A stretch of DNA of 52,993 bases from DATIKM01 sp035477595 (GTDB lineage: Bacteria > Armatimonadota > Chthonomonadetes > Chthonomonadales > CAJBBX01), in the NCBI GenBank assembly GCA_035477595.1, contig DATIKM010000094.1:1-52993 (forward strand), given 5' to 3'. Positions 1 to 6,139 of the stretch are shown here, in pieces. A program made the position numbers and the translations under genes. The stretch's first letter is position 1. Each line of letters starts with the position of its first letter. The notes beneath the pieces are model-generated. The model had not been told where the DNA came from. It worked only from the letters and a program-made list of their open reading frames with translations, and ran no database searches.

Positions 1-108
1 GATGCGGAGCCCGCGGGAGCCGCCGGAGCCGCACCCGGCGAGGAGGAGAGCGATCGTAAGCGACGCGGCAATGCCGACGGCGCGCTGAACGACGTGCGAG
101 CGCAACAT
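1..108 (-). CDS. Lipoprotein, N-terminal fragment (runs off the left edge)
   Basis: Only the first 36 codons are inside the window, read leftward from an ATG at 108. The translation starts MLRSHVVQRAV, continues with a hydrophobic stretch ending LLLAGC, and then becomes Gly/Ser-rich. That is a type II signal peptide with the lipobox L-A-G-C, so the mature protein should be lipid-anchored at the cysteine near residue 26. An in-frame ATG also lies at 114, but the sequence AGGAG sits about 8 bases before the ATG at 108, which favours 108. The function cannot be told from this fragment. It is too short for routine gene calling; the lipobox and the ribosome binding site are the whole case for it. 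Confidence 0.72.
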   Translation of the reverse strand, partial: MLRSHVVQRAVGIAASLTIALLLAGCGSGGSRGLRI

Positions 109-275
109 GACCATGTCTCCTAGGGGCCCGACGGCAGCGCGCCACGGCCCGCACCCACCGCTTCACCGGCCACCGGCGCGAGTCCTGCGCCAATGGGATG
201 GGCAGCAGTACAGGCTGTGCGCGAGCGAGGTTGGCGGTCGGATGCGTCGGCGCTGGTCGCAGTGCGTCCGGCATG

Positions 276-861
276 CATCGGCTCGCAGGGATGCAGGCTG
301 TCCTCGCCGCGCGGCGCCCAGGTCTGGAAGGGGCTGCAGACGATGGCCCATGTGTCTGATCCTCTCAGGGCGCGCGTGCCTCCGCTGACTCTGCGCCCGA
401 TGACGAACGGTCGGACAGGTAGCGCGCTCGGCGGCGTTGTCGTCCGCAGGCGCGCCGGGGTGCTCGACGAAGAGGTGTCGATGACCTGACGGCTGGCATG
501 CGCCAATCCGCCGGAGAGCTTCCCGCCACACTACGAGCGACTCCCCGGAGAGTGCTCCACCATCGCGCTCGGCGCCTCCCGAGGCAGGCCATGGCCGTGA
601 GGACGAGGCTTGTGCCCTTCCTGGGACGCTCCGGAGGGATCGGCCTCACGAACGGCGGGACAGCCTGAGCGAGCGGCCGCTGCGCTTGATGGGCGGACGA
701 CGGTGGATCGCCGCCCCTGCCCGGCGGGCAACCTCCTCCGCCAACTGGCGGATGCGCACCCGCTGCATCTCGACGAGGGACAGCAGCACCTCCATCCGAT
801 GCCGCAGATGCACCGCCAGCTCGCGCAACCGCTCGGGCATCAGGGGCGCCGAAGGGCTCAT
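276..861 (-). pseudogene. Decayed IS66-type transposase (N- and C-terminal pieces only)
   Basis: Two pieces of one transposase remain. The right piece (861 to 646) starts MSPSAPLMPERL behind GAGGTG and gives a helical segment LLSLVEMQRVRIRQLAEEVA, like the coiled-coil start of IS66-type transposases. The left piece reads FVEHPGAPADDNAAERA in one frame (about 471-424), then RPFVIGRRVSGGTRALRGSD in a second frame (about 413-357) and ends near SLHPCEPM (276). Together these match the conserved C-terminal block of IS66 DDE transposases (DNNAAER followed by RP-VIGRK-SGGTR), broken by a frameshift near 423. The central catalytic region is missing, so this is an inactive relic. No clear terminal inverted repeats were found. 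Confidence 0.68.
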
Positions 862-1474
862 GGAACCCCCACCTCAACACGCACTACTCGGAGTACTCCG
901 TTCTGCAGGCCATCTTTGCCGCCTTGCTGAACCTCACAAATCGTGAGCTGTTATCAGGTGTGAGCGGCGGGGCGGGCCCACCGCCGATGGGCACCACACA
1001 GCGATGCACGCTCTGACCGCGGAACGTCGGCATGGGATCGGGGGCGATCTGCCGGCGCCGCCCTGCCCAGGATGCGAGGATCGACGGCGGCAGCAGCCCG
1101 ATCGCCTGCCGGCCCTAGAGCCCGCGTGACCGGTGATCACCTCCCAAAGGCGGAGCGGCGGCCGTCGCAGCGCGCGGCAACTGCTGACAGGAGCCGGCCC
1201 AGCTTCGCCCGGAGGACCGTCCTCGTACGGTTCGGCATCGCGAACCGGTGTCGAGCGGCCGGACCGTCGCGCTTCCCGTGGTAGCCTGCTGTGCGGGCGG
1301 CGCCGTGGGGACCGAGGAGCCCGCCCCAAGGACGGTGAACATCGGCCGTACGCCTCGATTGGAGCTGGGCGTCGTCCGGGCGGGCTTGCGCAATCGCGAT
1401 CGGTTCGGCTAGCATAGGGCATGCGGCGTCGTCCCGGCACATCGGTCCATGGGCGGGGCTGCCTACAGGGAGCC
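862..1474. other. Non-coding stretch, no gene recognised
   Basis: About 610 bases between the transposase relic and the acetyltransferase gene. Several open frames cross it on both strands, but all are rich in Arg, Pro and Ala without domain-like sequence and look like products of high GC. One imperfect palindrome, CTCAC-N5-GTGAG, lies at 933-947. It could be a regulator site or the outer edge of the decayed insertion. No promoter pair or terminator is convincing. Confidence 0.5.
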
Positions 1475-1966
1475 ATGTCACACGTCCGCGGCGCCGGCAT
1501 TCTGCCAACAATCGGGACGCTCCGCAAGGCGAGGCCTGAGGACGTCACCGCCATCCAGCGGCTCGTGAACGGGTTCGCGCAACGGGATCTGATGCTGCCG
1601 CGCAGCCTCAGTCAGCTCTACGAGAACGTGCGCGATTTCAACGTGATCGAGGAAGATGGGCGCCTCGTCGGCTGCGCGGCGCTTCACGTAAGCTGGCGCG
1701 ACCTCGCGGAGATCAAGTCGCTGGCTGTGAGCGAGGAGAGCCAGGGCATCGGGCATGGCCGGCGGCTCGTCGATGCGTGCGTCGCCGAGGCATCCGATCT
1801 CGGCATCGCGCGCGTGTTCGCCCTGACCTACGTCGCGGAGTGGTTCGAGAAGCTGGGCTGGGTCCGGGTCGACAAGGCGTCGTTGCCGCGGAAGGTGTGG
1901 ACGGAGTGCGTCTACTGCCCGAAGTTTCAGGGCTGCACGGAGGTGGCAGTCGTTCTGGACCTGTAG
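1475..1966 (+). CDS. GNAT-family N-acetyltransferase, short ArgA-like
   Basis: 163 residues from the ATG at 1475 (an upstream ATG at 1421 only adds low-complexity sequence). The protein is a single GNAT domain: beta strands around VGCAALHVSW and AEIKSLAVSEE, and an acetyl-CoA pyrophosphate-binding loop that reads SQGIGHGRRL (family form Q/R-x-x-G-x-G/A). The C-terminus has the cysteine-rich ending WTECVYCPKFQGC, typical of the short stand-alone N-acetylglutamate synthase-like acetyltransferases that make N-acetylglutamate for arginine synthesis in some bacteria. Family membership is clear and the glutamate substrate is likely by similarity, but no other arginine gene is nearby. It converges on hom with only four bases between the stop codons. 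AGGGAG sits only 2 bases before this ATG, so the start is not certain. Confidence 0.82.
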   Translation: MSHVRGAGILPTIGTLRKARPEDVTAIQRLVNGFAQRDLMLPRSLSQLYENVRDFNVIEEDGRLVGCAALHVSWRDLAEIKSLAVSEESQGIGHGRRLVDACVAEASDLGIARVFALTYVAEWFEKLGWVRVDKASLPRKVWTECVYCPKFQGCTEVAVVLDL

Positions 1967-1970
1967 TCGC

Positions 1971-3272
1971 TCAGCCGTCGACGCGCAGCCAGTTCTCCAG
2001 CCTCACGACGCACTCCAGCGTGCAGATGCGCGCCAGAGCCGCACGGATGTCGGCCTCTCGCGTACGGTGTGTGACCCAGATGATCTCCGCCAGCCCCTCG
2101 CCGGTCGAGCGCTGAACCACCGACTCGATGGACACCTCGTGCTCGCCCAGCACACCGGCCACTGACGCCAGCACGCCGGGCCGGTCCAGCACGAGCATGC
2201 GCAGGTAGTACAGCGCCTCGATCTGGTCGACCGGCAGCATCTGTCGCTGCTCGAAGCAGGTGCAGCCGATGCGGCTCGTCGACCCGTGGATGATGTTGCG
2301 ACAGACATCCATGATGTCGCCGACCACGGCGGAACCGGTCGGCATCATGCCCGCGCCACGGCCGTAGAACATGACGTCGCCGACAGCATCGCCGCGCAGC
2401 AGGATGGCGTTGAACACGTCGTTCGTCGAGGCGAGAGGATGCGCAGCCCGCAGGAACATGGGAGTGACGCGGACCTGCAACGCGCCGTCCTCGCGGCTCT
2501 CGGCGACAGCCACCAGCTTGATCACATAGCCGAGGTCGCGAGCGCACTCGATGTCCCGTTTGGTGACATGAGTGATCCCTTCCACGTACACGTCGGACAC
2601 GTGCACCTGGCTGGTGAAGGCGATGGAACTCAGGATGGCGATCTTGTACTGCGCGTCGAACCCCTCGACATCGCTGGTCGGGTCAGCTTCGGCGTACCCC
2701 GCAGCCTGCGCGTCGCGCAGGGCATCGGCAAAGTCCGTTCCCTCCTGCGTCATCCTCGTCAGGATGTAGTTCGTGGTGCCGTTGACGATGCCTTGGATGC
2801 GCTGAACCTGGTTGCCCGCCAGAGCCGACTTCATCGGCTGGATGATCGGGATGCCGCCACCGACCGAACCCTCGAAGAGGAAGTCGAGCCCGCGCTCCTG
2901 GGCCTCCATCATCAGCGCGTGTCCGTCGCGGGCGATCAGCTCCTTGTTCGCGGTAACCACATGCTTGCCGCTGCGCAGGGCTCGCAGGATGTACTCGCGC
3001 GCAGGACTGACGCCGCCGATCAGCTCGCAGACGATCTCGACGGCAGGGTCGTCCAGCACCTCGACGGGGTCGCTCGTCAGCAGGCCGCTCGGAACGGTGA
3101 CTGCCCGGCGCTTCGCCAGATCGCGAACCGCGACACGGCGCACCACGGGCCGCACGCCCAGCTTGCGTTCGATGATGCTCGCGTTCTGCTGGAGTAGGGC
3201 GTAGGTGCCCGACCCCACTGTGCCCAGGCCCAGGAGCCCGATCTGGATTGTGTCGCGGTTCGTGGTTGCCAT
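1971..3272 (-). CDS. hom: Homoserine dehydrogenase
   Basis: 433 residues. The enzyme reduces aspartate semialdehyde to homoserine with NAD(P)H, the branch point to threonine and methionine. The N-terminal Rossmann fold shows LGLGTVGSG near residue 14 and the nucleotide-proximal lysine in TANKE (K110). The catalytic domain has GSVGGGIPII (135-144), NGTTNYIL (164-171) and the active-site stretch GYAEADPTSDVEGFDAQYK (192-210) with the catalytic lysine at its end. A C-terminal ACT domain starts near residue 355 (MLVLDRPGVLASVAGVLGEH), the usual site of threonine feedback inhibition. It lies 36 bases downstream of accB on the same strand and is probably co-transcribed with it. Confidence 0.97.
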   Translation of the reverse strand: MATTNRDTIQIGLLGLGTVGSGTYALLQQNASIIERKLGVRPVVRRVAVRDLAKRRAVTVPSGLLTSDPVEVLDDPAVEIVCELIGGVSPAREYILRALRSGKHVVTANKELIARDGHALMMEAQERGLDFLFEGSVGGGIPIIQPMKSALAGNQVQRIQGIVNGTTNYILTRMTQEGTDFADALRDAQAAGYAEADPTSDVEGFDAQYKIAILSSIAFTSQVHVSDVYVEGITHVTKRDIECARDLGYVIKLVAVAESREDGALQVRVTPMFLRAAHPLASTNDVFNAILLRGDAVGDVMFYGRGAGMMPTGSAVVGDIMDVCRNIIHGSTSRIGCTCFEQRQMLPVDQIEALYYLRMLVLDRPGVLASVAGVLGEHEVSIESVVQRSTGEGLAEIIWVTHRTREADIRAALARICTLECVVRLENWLRVDG

Positions 3273-3308
3273 GCGATTGCAGGTGCGGGTTAGCGGGCGC
3301 CGCGATGG

Positions 3309-3749
3309 CTACCCAGTGGCCGGGTCAGGGGCGATGTAGACCAAGGGGTCGCCCAGCTGCACAAGCTGTCCGCTCGCGGCGGCGATGCGTGTGCAGACGC
3401 CTGACAGGTCCGATGGGACCTCGGAGAACACCTTCATCGCCTCGATGAGGCCGATCGTCTGCCCCACGGAGACGTGGTCACCAGGCTCGACGTATGACGG
3501 CTGGTCGGCGCCCGGCGCCAGGTAGAACACGCCCACCATCGGCGACGTTACGGGTGTGCCCGTAGGCGCGGCGGTCTCGGTCGCCCGATCCACCGCAGCC
3601 GCACGGAAGGCGCCTGAGGGCGCGCCCGCCTCTCGACGGATGGTGACGCACTCCGCGCCATCCTCCACAATGAGCTCGCGAAGGCCCCGGGACTCCGCCA
3701 GGCGTATCAGGCGCGCAGCGCTCTCCAGATCCAGGCAGCGATCAGCCAT
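3309..3749 (-). CDS. accB: Acetyl-CoA carboxylase biotin carboxyl carrier protein
   Basis: 146 residues, normal for AccB. Residues 1-40 form the helical and beta N-terminal part usual for AccB, an Ala/Thr/Pro-rich linker follows, and residues 67-142 are the biotinyl domain. The biotinylation motif is EAMKVFSEV with K106 as acceptor; SPMVGVFYLAPG opens the domain as in other BCCPs. The protein carries CO2 on biotin between biotin carboxylase and carboxyltransferase in the first step of fatty acid synthesis. No accC, accA or accD is in the window; hom follows instead, which is an unusual partner. Transcription seems to start at the TTGACT/TAAAGT promoter near 3878-3849 and must pass a hairpin with a U tract in the leader. 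Confidence 0.95.
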   Translation of the reverse strand: MADRCLDLESAARLIRLAESRGLRELIVEDGAECVTIRREAGAPSGAFRAAAVDRATETAAPTGTPVTSPMVGVFYLAPGADQPSYVEPGDHVSVGQTIGLIEAMKVFSEVPSDLSGVCTRIAAASGQLVQLGDPLVYIAPDPATG

Positions 3750-3802
3750 GCCTCCACCTCCGCGGACCGCGAGCGCGCTCGTCGCGGCCGACGCGCAGCC
3801 GG

Positions 3803-3837
3803 AAAAAAGGGGAAGGGCCAGCCTAGCCGCCCTCCCC
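3803..3837 (-). terminator. Intrinsic terminator in the accB leader
   Basis: Read on the minus strand: GGGGAGGGC, a 10-base loop, GCCCTTCCCC (nine pairs, one bulged T), then six T. It lies 54-88 bases upstream of the accB ATG and starts only a few bases after the predicted transcription start. It could be an attenuator for accB-hom, or it could end a very short RNA of about 40 bases. Confidence 0.72.
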
Positions 3838-3848
3838 TACTGCGGTGT

Positions 3849-3878
3849 ACTTTACCCCCGCGTCGCCTCGGAAGTCAA
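3849..3878 (-). promoter_or_regulatory. Promoter for accB-hom
   Basis: On the minus strand TTGACT (3878-3873) and TAAAGT (3854-3849) are separated by 18 bases, a good sigma-70 type match. The predicted start near 3842 gives a leader of about 93 bases to the accB ATG. Confidence 0.68.
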
Positions 3879-4121
3879 CGCACCCCCTGTCCGCCCCGCC
3901 ACCGTCGCTCAGGTGGTCGCTGGCGCCGGCCCACGGCCGCACACCGGCGGGGGAATGGCGCGCCCAGGATGGACGATGACGGGGTGCGCCACCGAGGGGC
4001 AACTGCCTGGCTTGGGCCGAGGTCGCCCACCCTTGCCGGGAAGCCGCCTGGAGCGACCGGCCAGGCTGTGCCCGTGACTGCCACGTCAATCGCGCGCCAG
4101 GAGCCCTCCTGTGCGCCATGC
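3879..4121. other. Intergenic stretch, no gene recognised
   Basis: Part of a gap of about 420 bases between accB and the prepilin-like gene. Open frames here are Arg/Pro-rich on both strands, with no domain features and no ribosome binding site. Apart from the accB promoter, the leader hairpin and a stem at 4122-4140, nothing is apparent. Confidence 0.5.
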
Positions 4122-4140
4122 GCCGGCGCCGAGCGCCGGC
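4122..4140 (-). terminator. GC-only hairpin after the 4170-4673 gene
   Basis: GCCGGCGC, a 3-base loop, GCGCCGGC: eight perfect pairs starting 30 bases after the stop codon of the minus-strand gene. There is no U tract, so termination efficiency is uncertain. Confidence 0.4.
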
Positions 4141-4169
4141 CGCGACGGGGCAACGCGGTCCGCGCACAA

Positions 4170-4673
4170 CTAAGGCGACCAGCGCATCCGCAGGAGGTCT
4201 GCCCGGGCCACGGGGCGGACATGGCCGTCCGCGAACCCCACCACGTCGGCCCCGGCGTGGCGCGGAAGAGCGGGGAGCGCGCGGGCGTCACCGGTGGCGT
4301 ACCGGCGATCGGTATCGGACTCGAGGATCGAGACCGTACGGTGCATCTCGGTGAAGCGTGCCCACGGCGCCAGGGCGACAGCGGAGTTCATCGCGTAGCC
4401 TAGGGCAGAGCGCGCCACCGGGCAGCGCCAGACGGTCTCGTCGCGAGGCCCAATGAGGTATGGCTCCACCAGGTTATCCCAGCCGGTCGCCGGGGGGTAA
4501 CGCTCGCCATGGTCCTGAGCGTAGAGAAGGACCGCGAGATTGATGCGCTTCACGTTCCCAGAGCAGACTTCAAGCGGGTCCGGGCGCTCCGGCGCCTGCG
4601 ACCGGACGACCGCCCAGAGGGCAGCCCCGCAGGCGACCGCAGCGGCAAGCCAGGAGAGCGATCGGCGGTTCAC
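4170..4673 (-). CDS. Secreted/anchored prepilin-like protein (DUF1559/H-X9-DG type)
   Basis: 167 residues from a GTG at 4673. One N-terminal hydrophobic segment (WLAAAVACGAALWAVV, residues 8-23) is a membrane anchor or signal. The rest resembles the periplasmic part of the prepilin-like proteins common in Planctomycetes and Armatimonadetes: a helix CSGNVKRINLAVLLYAQDHG followed by YPPATGWDNLVEPYL, a WRCPVA segment, and RHAGADVVGFADGHVRP near the C-terminus, which matches the H-X9-DG ending. The prepilin cleavage signature (G-F-T-L-I-E) at the N-terminus is missing, so it is probably a stand-alone pseudopilin-like protein and not a major pilin. A palindrome (CGAGGC-AG-GCCTCG, 4674-4687) directly abuts the start codon and there is no Shine-Dalgarno sequence. 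Confidence 0.7.
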   Translation of the reverse strand: MNRRSLSWLAAAVACGAALWAVVRSQAPERPDPLEVCSGNVKRINLAVLLYAQDHGERYPPATGWDNLVEPYLIGPRDETVWRCPVARSALGYAMNSAVALAPWARFTEMHRTVSILESDTDRRYATGDARALPALPRHAGADVVGFADGHVRPVARADLLRMRWSP

Positions 4674-4888
4674 CGAGGCAGGCCTCGTCGTAGGGCTCGC
4701 CGTATCATGGGCTGGGCGCCCATTCGCTCGCGTCAGATGCAGGCCTCCCTGGCGGCAGATCTCGACCGGTCAATGAGCGCCGGGGCCGCCATCGGGCGCG
4801 CGAATCGATGGCGCAGCAGCAGGCAGCCGGTGCGGTACCCCTGCGGCGGCGCCACGCAGCGCCACCCGGGATCCGCTGAGGATGCTCG

Positions 4889-5980
4889 TTACGGGGCGGT
4901 TGAGGGCGTTGGTGCTGGTCTGGGATCGGCAACGGTGATCTCGTAGGTGTCTCTTCCGGTCAGTCGGTAACGAACAGGGCCGCCGGTGAAGGGGTCGACG
5001 CCGAGCCTCCCTGGCTTCACCTCATCAAGCGAGGCGGGCAGGCGATCATGCTCCCACCGAAAGCGGCGCACGGCTGCGTGCAGTCCCAGGACCTGGACGC
5101 GGCCCATCTCCCGCTGGAAGGCCTCCTCCGCCCGCGACAGCGCCTCTACAGGGGCGAGACTGCGTGCCAGCTCGACTGCCGGACCCTCGCCCTCGATGGG
5201 CGGAAGCGGCTTGCGCTGCCACGGAGGGCGCCGCACCTGCTCCGCCATAGTGTCCAGTAGGAAGGCGATGATGGTGATCGCGTCACGGTGCACCGGCGTG
5301 CCGGGCATCGACAGCGACGCCTGGTCGACCAGGAACCTCCTCTCACCGCGCAGGACCTCTGCCAGCCGGTCGGGCACAGCGAGCCATGCGTTGACGACGG
5401 TCAGAACGGCGCCGCAGTCTGAGGCGGAGAGCTGGTCGAGGTGCATCGAGTAAGCGCGCACCACCTGCGCGCTGATGGCTGTGCCCACGAGCCCAGCGAT
5501 GAGCGGGCCGCGCTGAGCAGCGGTCGCCAGGTTCAGTCCGTCGCGAAGTGCGCGATGGGCGCGTGGGGTCTGCCCGTCGGCGAACCGCACGTAGATCTCG
5601 TGACCAACCAGCCGGCCCAGGTTCCGCAGGTGGGCGTAGGGCAGGATCAGCATCTCGGCGTCCAGCCGGGGTGGCTCAATCGGCTTGGCGAGTCCGGCCC
5701 GCATGAGCTCCAGAGCGCGGGCGACGGGAGGGTCTGCGAGCGCCCTGCGCTTCTCTGACAGGGTCGGCGACGGGTCAGCGACGAGCGCGCCGAACAGCGA
5801 GCTGGTCGCCAGCAGGTCGCCGGCGTAGATGAGCTCCTCCATGCCGTTGAGGCCGCTGGGATTGGGATAGAGGCGCGGAAAGAGCGCCGAGGGCCGCTCC
5901 GAAGGGGCATCCTGGGCCGTGCACGAGGTTGGCCACACTGCCAGAATGGCCATCGCGATGGCTAGTGCGAGTGCGCCCAT
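4889..5980 (-). CDS. Exported protein with pseudopilin-like C-terminus
   Basis: 363 residues from the ATG at 5980, chosen because GGAGG lies nine bases upstream; a GTG ten codons earlier has no such site. The N-terminus MGALALAIAMAILAVWPTSC followed by TAQDAP is a Sec signal peptide with probable cleavage after CTA. Residues 50-300 are helical and contain no family I recognise. The C-terminal 70 residues (AVRRFRWEHDRLPASLDEVK, then DPFTGGPVRYR) match the ending seen in many planctomycete and armatimonadete exported proteins, where a short G-pseudopilin-like region reads R-Y-R-x-x-x-G-R-L-P-x-S-L. It shares the exported, pseudopilin-like theme with the next gene downstream (4170-4673). Function unknown. 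Confidence 0.72.
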   Translation of the reverse strand: MGALALAIAMAILAVWPTSCTAQDAPSERPSALFPRLYPNPSGLNGMEELIYAGDLLATSSLFGALVADPSPTLSEKRRALADPPVARALELMRAGLAKPIEPPRLDAEMLILPYAHLRNLGRLVGHEIYVRFADGQTPRAHRALRDGLNLATAAQRGPLIAGLVGTAISAQVVRAYSMHLDQLSASDCGAVLTVVNAWLAVPDRLAEVLRGERRFLVDQASLSMPGTPVHRDAITIIAFLLDTMAEQVRRPPWQRKPLPPIEGEGPAVELARSLAPVEALSRAEEAFQREMGRVQVLGLHAAVRRFRWEHDRLPASLDEVKPGRLGVDPFTGGPVRYRLTGRDTYEITVADPRPAPTPSTAP

Positions 5981-6063
5981 GGTATAAGGCCTCCGACGTA
6001 CGGACGACACGCGGGCTGCCCGAGTTTCGTGGACGAGGCGCGCTCCCAGCCCGTCGAGACGAG

Positions 6064-6099
6064 GCGGGGGCGCCCACCTGATGCAGGATGCGCCCCCGC
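6064..6099 (-). terminator. Terminator after the fused E1 gene
   Basis: GCGGGGGCGC and GCGCCCCCGC form a ten-pair stem around a 16-base loop that holds a second small stem (CCTG/CAGG). It begins 40 bases after the stop of the minus-strand dehydrogenase gene. No U tract. Confidence 0.55.
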
Positions 6100-6139
6100 A
6101 TGCCGCCTCCTGAGGACTACGAAGGTCGGTGACAGGCTC

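Noticed and set aside
934..1511. Several 90-206 codon open frames on both strands
   Set aside because: All Arg/Pro/Ala-rich, no ribosome binding site, no domain; typical chance frames in GC-rich DNA.
3823..4291. Minus-strand open frames of 114 and 138 codons between accB and the prepilin-like gene
   Set aside because: Overlap a promoter, a terminator and a clear gene end; no recognisable protein features.
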